This document shows, piece by piece, positions 35,686 to 59,400 of a stretch of 64,000 nucleotides of DNA. This DNA is from Axinella damicornis (taxonomy: Eukaryota > Porifera > Demospongiae > Axinellida > Axinellidae). The position numbers were made by a program, and so were the translations under genes. The notes below the pieces were generated by a model that was given only the letters and a program-made list of their open reading frames with translations, had not been told where the DNA came from and did not search any database. Position 1 is the stretch's first letter, and each line of letters starts with the position of its first letter. Where the stretch lies: contig OZ007505.1 of assembly GCA_963931865.1 (NCBI GenBank), positions 21,118,074-21,182,073 on the forward strand. Direction: 5' to 3'.

Positions 35686-37343
35686 ATGGCTGTAAGTTAT
35701 CTCTCTCTGTCTAGACTTGACTGTTGAACTGATTGCATTGTGCTACCCCCCTTAGGCCGTACCTCTGAACCCCAAGCCATTTCTAAATGGCCTGACAGGG
35801 AAACCAGTGATCGTGAAGCTGAAATGGGGGATGGAGTATAAAGGCTATCTTGTGTCCACCGACAGCTATATGAATGTGCAGGTAGGATTAGGTCCACTCT
35901 GTTGGAACTTGCAATGCGGTAGTTTTGGGATGGTCCCTGTGTGTTTTACGGCGTGTAGGTGCCACACCCTGCGATCATCTGAAATTGCTACAAGGGCATA
36001 CACATCTGAGCTGCCAGTAGTCCTGGACAATGTAGAAATGGGTTAGATCTATTGCTAAACTGAAGCACGCGATCGCGATGCAATGTATTGTTTTGTCACG
36101 TCGTGTGGTGAAGAGGCCCAAGGGCCCAGAATCCGGTTAAAAATCAACAAGTCCACCTGACTGGTCTCCCAGGGACGAAGGTGCCACGAGAGCCCATCCT
36201 GGTAACTGAAAAATGAAGGTGAAAAAAGTTTTTGATCAGCGCTATGTGCCTCTATTCCACTACCTTCGGCAGCATGCAATTGTGCTATTAGCCCCCCAAT
36301 CTGATACGTTAGATTGACCACAACCTGAAAAAAAAAAGTGTTTTTTTCAGAGTTATGCCCAGCCCAGCATCTTCAGCATGGGTGATGGTTGTGTGAGTGG
36401 GGTGATGGTGTACGTAGTAGGTATAGGGTGAGGTTGTTCGTTGTGTGAGTGGGGTGTGGGTGGGATGAGGGTGTTGGTTGTGTGAGTGGGGTGTTGGTGT
36501 GGGTGATGGTTGTTTGAGTGGGGTTGACTGTTTGCTGTTTGATTTTCTGCAGATGGCCAACACAGAGGAATTCATTGATGGACAATTAGCTGGAAACTTA
36601 GGCGAAGTTCTAATCAGGTACACCCACACACAAGTATGAATTGGAGACCAGTGTATGTACAGACGATTTCAGTTCCCTTTGAACGGGAGCTGTTGATGAA
36701 TAGCCCAGATTGGAGGTAGTATGTTGAGAGTTGAAGGAAAGCTAGTCATTAAAGTGCTTGTGCAGAAGAACAACGTTCTGAACTTCAGAGCGAACGGGTA
36801 TAGCCTATTCCAAGCCCTGAAGCGAGGTCAACTATATCTTCACCTCAGAAATAAGGACAGCTATAGTCCTCCCCCCTGTGTGTTTGCGTGCTGCAAGTGA
36901 CCATGTTCCCTAACTGCGTAGGTTTCTAGCTTACTTCTCACACATTTATATAGGAAGAAATGGTGGTCGCAAGTGTATAGAGTACTTCTAAGACCACGTC
37001 TCAAATTTTTGTCTGTTTCACCGAGTTCCTCTAGCTCTTGACTCTGTAGTTGTATCTTTTATCACGATTCATCCAAGCCCTGTCCAGCTTTGCCTTAAAT
37101 GCGTTCAGTGTTGGTGCTTGTACCACTTCTTCCGGAAGAGAATTCCACATGCCTACCATTCCAACAGAGAAGGCATTCGCATGGGCACTTTTAGTGCACA
37201 TTTTACAGTGGAATCTCTATAATCAGGACACCGTGGGGGTACAAATAGGTTCAGGAGTTTTATTTCATATTTGCAGGTGTAACAACATCCTGTATATTAG
37301 GGGAATTGAGGAGGAAGAGGAAGATGGCGAAATGAAGGAGTGA
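35686..37343 (+). CDS. SNRPF: Small nuclear ribonucleoprotein F (Sm-F)
   Basis: Four exons join in phase: 35686-35691 (only Met-Ala), 35756-35881, 36553-36617 and 37277-37343, giving 87 residues against 86 in human. It is one of seven Sm proteins that form the ring on spliceosomal U snRNAs. Sm1 is [20 protein letters not shown] with the YMN segment after it; Sm2 is [15 protein letters not shown]. The acidic tail [11 protein letters not shown] matches the family. The 6-base first coding exon and a retrotransposon remnant in intron 3 are the notable features. Confidence 0.97.
37031..37190 (-). pseudogene. Remnant of a non-LTR retrotransposon ORF C-terminus
   Basis: The minus strand of SNRPF intron 3 encodes [20 protein letters not shown], then [12 protein letters not shown] and a stop. 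This WNSLP..VV.AP.LN.FK pattern is typical of the end of reverse transcriptase ORFs of non-LTR elements. Nothing of the RT core is present, so it is a 5'-truncated fossil. Confidence 0.7.
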
Positions 37344-37570
37344 GGCTGATGTTTTATTCCTGTTCCGTCCTCTACACGTCTTGTTTCGGATCCCCTCTCT
37401 CCTGTGACTATCTCCTCATGCAACAGTCTAATTCTGTCATGCACTCTTTGAATGCGATATCTCAATAGTTTTTTTGACTAACATTCTGCAGTACTGCACG
37501 TATGCTTGTGTTGACAAGTGATCAATCTCATGGCCAGAATATCACAGGAATGTGCTAAGTGCTGTATGTG

Positions 37571-37684
37571 TAGCCTTGTTTCCAGGCCTCTGCCCAGATT
37601 TTATCTCACAGCCGTGGAGAAAAAAAGATTTTTCTCCACGGCTGTGAGATAAAATCTGGGCAGAGGCCTGGGAACGAGGCTATA
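37571..37684. mobile_element. TAGCC hairpin element with duplicated target
   Basis: Two arms of about 52 bases (TAGCCTTGTTTCCAGGCCTC ... and its complement ending GAGGCTA) pair almost perfectly around AAAAAAAGA. CTGTATGTG flanks it at 37562-37570 and 37685-37693. A half copy occurs at 45790-45842. Confidence 0.88.
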
Positions 37685-37819
37685 CTGTATGTGAGCAACC
37701 ACAATAAGTGAACTACCAATCCATTTCCAGTATGTTCTGAAAACTGCATAAGTTCTGAAATCAATTACCAGCTGTTACAAAATGGATTGAAGAATGGTGC
37801 TAATAATTTCACATCTACA

Positions 37820-38152
37820 TCATAAGACATTCCACTTTCCTGTCCGTCTGTACGAGTTCAACATCCTTCGAGCCTTTTTCTTCACATCCGGGTGAGGGTC
37901 ATTGTATAGTCCCTCCATGGCCTGGACTATTCTCTCCTCCAGGTGCAAAGGTGAGCCGTCACCCAATGCATGGAGAGCTTGGTCCCTCACAACCCCCTCT
38001 TCATCTTTCAACAGCTCAAAAATCCTCTCCCAGAGCTCTGGGATGTCAGCTCTCACGTGGCACGGGCAGAGATCTTTCAGTGCCGCCTTGCGCTTCCGAG
38101 GGTCTGGGTCGTAGGTCCTCTGCAGGTACCCCGAAATTGTCTCATCACACAT
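37820..38152 (-). CDS. HEAT-repeat protein of 110 residues, bacterial-looking
   Basis: A single uninterrupted ORF from ATG at 38152 to TGA at 37820. It contains about two HEAT-like helix pairs (IPELWERIFELLKDEEGVVR, then EERIVQAMEGLYNDPHPDVK) joined by HALGDGSP and ending YRRTGKWNVL. The residues DLCPCHVRAD, DGSP and YRRTGKW resemble small stand-alone HEAT proteins that I associate with bacteria; this rests on memory of the family. HEAT repeats bind proteins; no specific role is known. It is intronless in a region where the other non-histone genes have many introns, and lies head-to-head with UPF2. Confidence 0.8.
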   Translation of the reverse strand: MCDETISGYLQRTYDPDPRKRKAALKDLCPCHVRADIPELWERIFELLKDEEGVVRDQALHALGDGSPLHLEERIVQAMEGLYNDPHPDVKKKARRMLNSYRRTGKWNVL

Positions 38153-38449
38153 CCTTGATCAACAACTTGATTCAGGTGTACGGTGTACTAGTGTATATTG
38201 CAGCTGCTGTGCTTTCTGGCAGAACAGCTGCTGATTACATTTTGCCAATCTGCTGCTTGTTTTGAGTGGTGTGCTTGCTTAAATACCTCCCAGAAATTCT
38301 AAGAATAGGACGTGTACATGTATGTGTTGTGCAATAGTAGGGTGTTCTGCATGTTGTGCAACCTGTTTACGTCATTGTGAGGTCATCACGAAAAATGGAA
38401 ACAACCTCCTAATAAGAGCGCACCACAAGAAGAAGCGAGGCGAGGCGGG
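38153..38449. promoter_or_regulatory. Divergent promoter of the HEAT gene and UPF2
   Basis: 297 bases separate the start codons. No TATA box; GCGAGGCGAGGCGGG precedes the UPF2 ATG. Confidence 0.5.
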
Positions 38450-50725
<12,276 letters not shown>

Positions 50726-51143
50726 ACACCGAGCAGTGAATCTCACTTTAGATAGAAAGGGTTTTGGGAAATGGACAAGTGATTCCGGTTCATGGTATCC
50801 ATAACCTCTCTCTCCCTTTTCTTCCTCTCCCTCCCCTTTCTTCCTCCTCCCCCTTTCTCCCTCCCTCTCCCCCATCACCCCACATATGCATCACACACAC
50901 ACACACACACACACACATGCAGACATCACTGATCCCATGCTTATCTCAGTGGAGTGATGGTGCCATCTGCGGCTGCAGCAGACTTCAATTCATGCAACTT
51001 TGGATGATTGTACAACCCTTCATTCATCATGCATAATAACGATTTAGGTAGTTGCTTGTACAGCCACACATTACTATATATAAAAGCCATGACTGATCTG
51101 AGCATGTCAGACTAAGTCATGTGATCTTGCATGGACTAGACAC

Positions 51144-51205
51144 TAGTCTCGTGCCCAGTCGTCCACGCCGCGGGGGCGCACGGGACGGGGCTGGGCCCGG
51201 GACTA
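51144..51205. mobile_element. 62-base TAGTCTCGTGCCCAG element with 9-bp target duplication
   Basis: Ends TAGTCTCGTGCCCAG and CTGGGCCCGGGACTA. Flanks are ACTAGACAC (51135-51143) and GCTAGACAC (51206-51214), 8 of 9 matching. Confidence 0.75.
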
Positions 51206-51589
51206 GCTAGACACTTGCCATATGTAGAGGTATAAATTAAATGTACATTGGCAAGCTATGGTGCAATTGGAGTGTACCAGGAGCGCTTCTGGGAGTGCAT
51301 AATGAGGTAGCAAGTGGAACCTCATTATGCGCTCCTGAGTGTACATGTTGACAGAGCATTCCTTGATCACTCAATTGCAGAGACATAGGCAGTTATATAA
51401 TTATAAGAAGCTGTGATGAGCCCAATCCAAAGATGAAGAGCATGGTGTGATCTGCAGGGGACTTCACCAGGGGGTGGATGTGAATTTTTACCGCCTTTCT
51501 TACCGGAGTACTCAAATTATATAATAACCCATGGGAACCTACAGTAGTGCAGTGTGTATGTTGACTTGAGTTTCTCTGAAAGGATTTAG

Positions 51590-51756
51590 TGATGGCCTGT
51601 CATATATATTCTACCTCTTGAAAATGCTAAGAAAAAGGGGAAATGCTGTTAACCAGTCCCATCCCATTTTAAAAATGGGGCGAGAGGGGACTGAGGCTGG
51701 TTAATGCCCCTTGTTTCTTTGAGAGGTGGATCCGTGGAATATGGCACAGGCCATCA
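51590..51756. mobile_element. 167-base hairpin element with TGATGGCCTGT ends
   Basis: Begins TGATGGCCTGTCATAT and ends ATATGGCACAGGCCATCA. Internal arms pair: ACCTCTTGAAA with TTTGAGAGGT, and TTAACCAGTC with ACTGAGGCTGGTTAA. It is a different family from the TAGCC elements. Confidence 0.75.
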
Positions 51757-52682
51757 CCAAATAAATTTCAGACAAAATTTTTGCATGTGTAGTCATGGTA
51801 CAGGCAACATGAGGGTAGGGGGTAACTTGCCAGTATGCAGTCAAAAGGGCTGAAAGGAGCTACTATGACGAATTAATATTGTTCTGTGAGTGAACTAGCT
51901 CAACTGCATGCTTCTCAGTTATGAAAGGTGACAAAATCGGAATTATCATCAACTTGTTTTTCGACTCCTGCATCCTCTCAGGCATGTTTATGACCTGAAC
52001 TGTTAGGCAGTGTATCTGCATGCTTGCATGGTTTGCTGTTTTCCTGCTAGTGCATCAGTATTATGGTAAAATCAAAATTTCCTTAAATAGAGAACGCTAC
52101 TGTGTACGTTTTGATTATACTGGTGATTCTGCTGTCATTATCTTGGGGCAAGCTGTGCTACCACCATGAATTATCACCCACCTTGAACCATAGCCGGGTA
52201 TATAAAAACAGGTACTGGTATATCAAGCCAGCCATGCTCTGCCAGGAGCTAGGTGGTACTACCAATTTTTGGAAGGGGGTTCCTGCAGAGTCCCGTTTTG
52301 GCACCCCCACCCTAGCTTCCATGCTTGTGCTTTTTTTTTTTGGTGGTGGCTCCATGGGCTACCCTACTCCACAAGGAGACAATGCATGCCAGTGCACTCC
52401 AAGTGTACTCCCTTGCATCCTATAGGTGCACTTTCATGATGAGCAGTTTTGATCCCTGCATCCTAGTGCACTGTTGTGATCAACTGAAACAATCCAGCTT
52501 CCCAGGACTGAGCTGTAACTACCATTCTACTCATAATAATACAACACAACATTATAATACAACACAACATTATAATACAACACAATGTTAATACAACATT
52601 GGACTGAGCTGTACTACCTTTCTAATACAAGTAACATATTGCACTGAGGACTCCAACATTACACAAAAGACTCCAACATTAT

Positions 52683-55292
52683 TTACACAAAAGGCTTGCA
52701 AAGTGAGTTGGCTATGTCGAGAAGGTCAGAGTCAGGATTTTGCAGCTGCAGAACTTGATCGGGGAATTTCTGTCTGATGATTACAGACAGAGCATACCGA
52801 TCATGGATCTTTAGTCGATTGTGTCCAGCCATTGCAGATGGGTGGCGCTCACTAATGTTGGAATTATAACCCTGAGGATAGAGGGAATATTCCTCCCCTG
52901 CAAGGTCGAAATCCAGTAACCAAGCTTTGGTGCCATCATAGCTGAAGAGGATGTTTTCTTTTCTAATGTCTCCATGAACAAAGTTATTTTCATGAAGTGT
53001 GTGAAGGTTTCGGATTATCATTGCAACTTGCTGTTTGTTAAACTTAATGTGACTTCCGTGAAGGTAATCATATTGAAGACACTGAATCCGTTCGTCAGAA
53101 GTGAGTGCCCGCAGTGACATGTTGGGCAGGTAGTCATCACCAAGCAATTTAATTATATGAAGATTGGGCGAAAGGTTTCCGTGGAATGTATCAGCATTAT
53201 CTTACAGTTTATAGACTGTGTTCATGGATTTGTCTACAAACACTTGCTCAGTTAAGCAATACAGAGTGGTTCCTTTGAACGGTGCCATGACAGGCAACTT
53301 CACGACAAAAGGCTGTTGACGAAGTCTATGTACTGCACCAAACAACACTGAACAGAAAGCCTGAAGGGTGTCATCATTTCCATCAACAAAGTTGGCATGG
53401 CAGACTTCTATTTGGTGCACAATCCCAGTGTTTCCTCTGCAACTTCCAACATATAGAAAGAGTTTCGCTTGGTCCGTTGTAGTGGCTAAACCAAGTTGTA
53501 TGGTCCAATGTTGAATGTCTGTTCCTATTCGCATTGTTTCGACTGAAGAGCCAGCCGTCTCACGTGTCGCAGTTTTCATGTCAAACAACTTCATGTCACC
53601 TACCAATAGTGGCTGGCGTGGAAAACCTTCATCATCCAGTGCAACAACATAAATGTCAGCCTCGCAGATCCCTGATCCATCTTTTTTGACTGGAAATTGA
53701 TGCAAGCATGCACCCGCGTTATGATTCGGACCTGAAAACAAAAATTTGTCAAGAGCACGAGCGTACAGTGCTGAATGCGCTATTTTGGATGCTTTTAATT
53801 CCACGTCACACATGACTCCTCTGCCGGAAGACACATCCTGTGCGTCAATCTTGGATATCAAGGTGAGATCACGAATGACCGTTGTCAATGAGTCATATTG
53901 AAATGACAAATCGATTTCATCAACAGCAATACTAACAATGCCGTCAGATACAAAGGAGATGAAAGAGGTTTTGAGGCACTGGAAGTGGTTGTAGAGCTCC
54001 ATAGCCAACCAGTGAGCATAAAGAGGTATGTCGCAGTGTGAATCAGTGCTACGTTCCACTTGTCTTCCATACTCTGATGGAGTTATACCACCCAGGCTTG
54101 CTTGAGGGCATGGTCTTTTGGGGGGTGGTAGTTCTGAAACAAAACAACGAAAGATTCAAGGGTCTAGTCTGCTACACCAGCTTGTACACTGTAACGTGAT
54201 ATATATGTACATGTGGCAGTCCCGCATAGAGACCGGAATCCAATTATTAATAAACACGATATACAACAGCTAGAAACATGGGACAAAAACCAGCAGCAAG
54301 ATGGATCGCCTCCCTAAGAAATAACCAAGTCTGAAGAATAACAACAGAACAGAGAGAGCACAGTAAGCGTTATAACGTTGTTGATGACGCATGCTTTAGA
54401 CGAAGGATCCCTCTCACTGTTGGGGTTTGACACCCGTGTTTGTAGCTATCGCATAACCGAAGATACACAGCATTGAATCTTGCGTGTTGACAATACTGCG
54501 TGCATATCCCATGCGCATACTGTGTAAATGCTCGAGGTCAGTTCACTTTCGTGGGCGTAACTGCTCGCACAAGCAACGATTAGCGCTAGGACTTCCGCAC
54601 AGTGTTGGGGAAGCCCCAAGGCTTCGATTAGCATCAATAACTCATTTTTGACCAGACCTATCCAGGACTGCCACACATATAATGCAATGGCTTTACTACT
54701 ACATGTACCGTAGTGCTAATACGCCCCCTCCCCACTTTGAAGTGTACAAAATGGGGGGGACACTACAGTACATGGACAACCTATTTAAAACAGGATGTAG
54801 CTGCTGTGTGTGGAAATTGCACGGTCCACACACCACCTGTAACATCATTGCATGCAATTTTAAGTTCTGATTGGCGTACAGTACACGTGCATGCCCAGCA
54901 GGAGAATAATTCCTCAAACCACAAAATGCTTATCTGCAATTTCTATACTACACAGTGGCAGTGCAATGGCTTTACTGCTAAATGACAACCTACTTGAATA
55001 TCAAAGTCTTCTTACCATCATCTTCATCTTCATCTTCTGGCAGCTCAAGAAGGAAATGGTTGGGCTTACTGTCACCATGACCAAGGTCTAGCTCATCTTT
55101 GATGATGTTTCCAAAATCTACTTCTCCATCACCAAAAATCACAGTCACCTTGTCAGGAGGAATGTGAGACAGCTTCACCTTGTCAAGGACAGGTCCCACT
55201 ACCTCAGCCACAAAAGCTTTAGGAGATACTTCGACAACGACTGGATCCCTACCCTTTTCATTCACACGGAACCAGACCTTTACTAGTTCCAC
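52683..55292 (-). pseudogene. Crinkler-like gene: Ub-like header, PD-(D/E)xK-like and kinase-like domains, one in-frame stop
   Basis: Two exons join in phase: 55016-55292 and 52683-54133. Exon 55016-55292 begins at an acceptor (TTACAG|GTGGAA), so a short upstream exon with the start codon is missing. It encodes about 92 residues of ubiquitin-like character (VKVWFRVNEKGRDPVVVEVS) ending in an acidic stretch. The second exon first encodes a domain with an EAD...GDMK arrangement (near 53663 and 53589-53600), resembling the D...(D/E)xK core of restriction-type nucleases. Then comes a kinase-like C-lobe with HGDIRKEN (52953-52976) and DFD (52905-52913). One TAA at 53202-53204 interrupts the frame between the domains; the frame is open on both sides and unshifted. 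Header, nuclease and kinase in this order match the Crinkler (CR/CRN) effector architecture known from oomycetes, fungi and other eukaryotes. It may be a pseudogene, a sequencing error, or two separate products. Confidence 0.66.
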
Positions 55293-55345
55293 CTGTAATG
55301 TTAGCGGTGGGTGAATAAATCCAGAAACATGTCACCTAGTAACAT

Positions 55346-55389
55346 CAGGAGCTTATGAGCGGCGAAGCTTCGCCGCTCATAAGCTCCTG
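55346..55389. repeat. Perfect 44-base palindrome
   Basis: CAGGAGCTTATGAGCGGCGA followed by AGCT and its exact complement, centred on AAGCTT. No spacer. Confidence 0.95.
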
Positions 55390-55476
55390 GTAACATACAA
55401 CAACACAATTAGAAGGTGAAAAATACTCAATAAGGCAGGTGCAACAGTGACAAGGACATAACTTGTCACCTGGTCA

Positions 55477-55612
55477 TAGTTGGCTGCCTTTGTTACCAGA
55501 CAAAGTTTGGTAATTCTTCTGTGGTACCGCAGGGTAGGTTGAGTATCAGCCTACCCTGCGGTACCACAGAAGAATTACCAAACTTCGTCTGGTAACAAAG
55601 GCAGCCAACTAT
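55477..55612. mobile_element. 136-base hairpin element between direct repeats
   Basis: Arms of about 60 bases, beginning ATAGTTGGCTGCCTTTGTTA and ending with its complement, pair almost perfectly. A diverged 55-base direct repeat (GAAGGTGAAAAAT ... GTGACAAGGACATAACTT) lies on each side, at about 55412 and 55652. Confidence 0.85.
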
Positions 55613-55827
55613 CGGGATTACCCCGCCGTCGGAATAGCCCCGCCTTACCTTAGAAGGTGAAAAATCTAGAGATTACGACTCAATAGGGCAGGTGCGACAG
55701 TGACAAGGACATAACTTATAGCGTAACTAGTCTTACCCCCACTGTGGGTCCGGTTGCGCCCGTGTCCATTGAAACTGCCATAACACTGAGTTGGAATGTA
55801 GTACACCAACAGTGCTGTACAACAGCC

Positions 55828-56312
55828 TTGCACATCACCCTGGGTACTGGGCTAGGCTGGTCTTGCACATCACCCTGGGTGCATGGCTAGGCTGGTCTTG
55901 CACATCACCCTGAGTACAGGGCTAGGCTGGCCTTGCACATCACCCTGGGTACTGCCGGGCTAGGCTGGTCTTGCACATCACCCTGGGTACTGCAGGGCTA
56001 GGCTGGCCTTGCACATCACCCTGGGTACTGCCGGGCTAGGCTGGTCTTGCACATCACCCTGGGTACTGCAGGGCTAGGCTGGTCTTGCACATCACCCTGG
56101 GTACTGCAGGGCTAGGCTGGTCTTGCACATCACCCTGGGTACCGGGCTAGGCTGGTTGGTATTGCACATCACCCTGGGTACTGCCAGGCTAGGCTGGTCT
56201 TGTACATCACCCTGGGTACTGCAGGGCTAGGCTGGTCTTGCACATCACCCTGGGTACTGCCAGGCTAGGCTGGTCTTGTACATCACCCTGGGTACTAGGC
56301 TAGGCTGGAGTC
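55828..56312. repeat. Tandem array with CTTGCACATCACCCTGGGTA units
   Basis: About twelve copies of a 36-42 base unit (CTTGCACATCACCCTGGGTA plus CTGCAGGGCTAGGCTGGT). Confidence 0.93.
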
Positions 56313-56476
56313 TAGCAAATTTCAGTAGTGAGCTAGTAACAGCTTGATTCAGGGTTCTATAATAAACACAATGGAATCGTACATGCAACATTGATATTGA
56401 TATTAACAGACAAAGAAGGGGCTGCCGTTCTTATTATACAGTGCAGTGGTAAAATTTGTAATTATGCAGGGTTCAT

Positions 56477-59400
56477 TCATGCCAGTCCAAAGCCTTCAGG
56501 GCATTCACGGATTGCAGTCAGTAGCATTGAGCACAGTTTGTCGTAAGTTTCATAGGCTGGAAGATCCAACTGGTTGAAGCTGAGGTTAAGATGGAGGGGA
56601 GGAAGAAAGGAGAGGGGAGGATAAGGAGGAGGAAGTGGAGGAGGAGGAGGGGGAGGAGGAGGAGGAGGAGGAGGAGGAGGGGGAGGAGGGGGAGGAGGAG
56701 GGGGAGGAGGAAAGGAGGAATTGATGAGTGGGAAGCAAGGCTACTAATTTGCATGGAAGGCCATACATATCTGTCACAATCAGGAATGCAATTCTTTTAA
56801 CTCGTGGGTGCCCCCACACATAAAGGTGTGGGTATGGATGGCCCCAGAATGTCTGGACCCGGAGGACATTGAGAGACTGGCAAAGAGAAGAGTGGAATAT
56901 TGTGAGGCAGAGGATGAGAAGAGTGGAATATTGTGAGGCAGAGGATGATGAAAGGAGCAGTGAAGGGGCAGAGTGAATTGGCAGCAGGATAGTGATGTAG
57001 TACATTATAGTAGATGCACACTAGAGTCTCAAGAGAAAAGGGTGGCTCAGTGACGTCCACTGAAGATTACAAGATGGTGTAAGAGACCTGGCCCCGACAC
57101 ACGAATGTCCGGAACTCAAACAATTATATTTCAGCAATACTTCCAATCAACAGTGAACATGACTCTCTAACAGTACAACAACTGCCCTCTATATATACTC
57201 CAACAACAGAACAAAAGAACAAAATTCCTGCCTACTACAATCAGATAAAAGGGGTGGGCGCAATCAGCACAACCACACACAATTAATCTACTTACTCAAA
57301 AGCTAGGGGTCCCCCACAGATGTAGCCTCGTTCCCAGGCTCTCCCACGCGCGGACAAAATTGAGAGAAAGGGGGAGAGCCTGGGATATTTTGTCACGTGA
57401 GAAATGTCACGTTTAATTGCGTGTGGGCGATCAAAACCGCAAGTCATGCATGAATATACTATAATTCTATACCAGTGCGTGTAGTTCTTATATGAGGCTA
57501 TTGTATTGCTGACAGCGCTATCACGTTGCCCCATACTACACAGCAGCCGCATTATTCCTGCTCGAAGACATACTACACAGCAGCCGCATTATTCCTGCTT
57601 GAAGACTCCGGAATTGCACCAGGTTCTGCGTGAGACGCCAAGACGGTCGTTCCATGGTCTTGCTGAGAAGTGGCCGAATTGAACGCCAAAACGACCCGTT
57701 TCCAGGTTTGTATGAGTCGTCCTCGACACTTACTGTTCACATAGACTGCCAAGGCACGGCTACCGTCGGCTAACGGTCGAGCACTGAATGAGCCGGCTTC
57801 GCGCTGCATATTTGCGGTCAGTGTGCCCACGTTCAATTAAGTTCTCTCTACCCTTCTCTCTACCCCGACATCACGCACGTGATAAATTATCCCAGGCCCT
57901 CTCCCGCTTTTCCGTACTTTTAGCGACGAAAGCTGGGCGGGGCCTGGGAACGAGGCTACCACAGATGGGTAACTGAAAGATTTGCGCCTGATGCCCACAC
58001 AGTCATCAACAATTTGGGGTATAAGGAATGAGATGGTTAGATAACATGCTGACTCAGCTAGAGCATACGTACAGGAAAAACCTGCCAAATGTGACAGCTA
58101 GGGCCCTTTCTGAATTATCAGCAGCCGTCTTGGAGTGGGTTACAACTGCCTCGTGTCCCTCTACCTCACCCCATCACATTGGTGAGACTCAATTGCCAAC
58201 TGAGCAGTATTAGGTGTCTGCAGATCAGCCCAACACTGGCTATTGCAGGTCAACGTTGTTTGTGGATTGTGTGTGTGCATTTCATTCGCCCTTCTATGTG
58301 CACATCAGCTAAAACACAGCCACTGTGGCTTGCTCATTATGCAACAACTGGGACGGTTCCCTGTGTCTTTAGGCTCTCCTAGCCATTTCTCAAGCTGCCT
58401 GGCAGCTCATGTACAGCCACTCTGGCTCACTTACAAACCTATTATAGCTGCAATTCCTTACACACTGCTGCTGGCAGCTAATTATAAACATCACCACTGT
58501 ATCCCATGACTACAGTACCTAATAGCTGACACTGCACCAGACCACCTAGTTTACCTTTCTCACCCACATCTCAAGTTCTAACAAGTTTTGGTTCTCATGT
58601 GACAGTTATGATTCATTCCCTTTCCCACACAACTGTTTTACTAGTGGAATGCAGGACATTGTGGGGCGAGCCTGAGCCTGAGCGAGTACATGCAGGTGCT
58701 GAATGTGCATAGAGCAGTTGCATGTGCAGAATGTGCATGGAGCAGTTGCATGTGCATGTCATCAGAATGGGAGAGCATAGCACAACTTAAGGGCACAGAT
58801 CACACCAGAAGGTATGACACTAAAAATACACTCATGCACTTCACAGCGTTGAAGCAGTCTGGCAGGTAGGTCCAGGAGTGGTCTTTGTCTTTGTTGTTGA
58901 CACAGAAGATGACTTCATCGTTCTCTGCTAATGCCAGATCTGTGTCATGACTGGTACACAGTGAGTTTTGAGTGCAGGCCAGTCAACTTTCCATCCTCTG
59001 GCGATAGCTGAAGCAGTCTAACAGACACATCACACAGTGACGCTATTCATGCTGCACACCATCATGTTGCTGATGTGCTCTGGACGCAGGACATGCGATA
59101 TCTTGAAGCGCTCTCGATATCGTTGTAGCACAATTTCATGCGGCATTTGCTCAAATTTATCGCAGTCAGTTCGAGTAATTTGAATGCAACACATATATAC
59201 AGAAAGCTGACCACCGTATATATATATATACAGAAATTTTATCACACACAACGCTACTGTGGGGCTCGCTCAGGCTCGCCCCAATAATACATCCATTCCT
59301 CTCACCACTTGTGCCACCTGGTTGCACATCCAAGGCAAACTAGCTCTCTGGTCATGCAGAAACCAGCTTTGAAGCTCCTAGGAGGTAGCATATACTAGCA

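Larger units (their letters stand above)
50726..52682. other. Intergenic region with hairpin elements, no gene
   Basis: It follows the UPF2 stop and precedes the 3' end of the Crinkler-like gene. It contains two hairpin elements (51144-51205, 51590-51756), an inverted repeat at 51287-51347 (CAGGAGCG ... CGCTCCTG), and CAACATTATAATACAACA tandem repeats at 52541-52600. No conserved ORF is seen. Confidence 0.55.
55293..56476. repeat. Repeat-filled spacer between the Crinkler-like gene and HUWE1
   Basis: It contains a palindrome, a hairpin element flanked by direct repeats and a tandem array, each listed separately. The missing first exon of the Crinkler-like gene should be here, but I could not find it. 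Confidence 0.6.

Noticed and set aside
36970..37343. Plus-strand ORF starting at 37050 as an alternative SNRPF start
   Set aside because: It reads the antisense of a retrotransposon remnant before entering the true last SNRPF exon.
54446..54676. Minus-strand ORF as an extra exon of the Crinkler-like gene
   Set aside because: Exons 55016-55292 and 52683-54133 already join in phase across it, and no fitting splice sites flank it.
57573..57836. Minus-strand 87-residue ORF in the last HUWE1 intron
   Set aside because: No start context, no family match, and it overlaps short duplicated sequence (ACACAGCAGCCGCATTATTC twice near 57540-57600).
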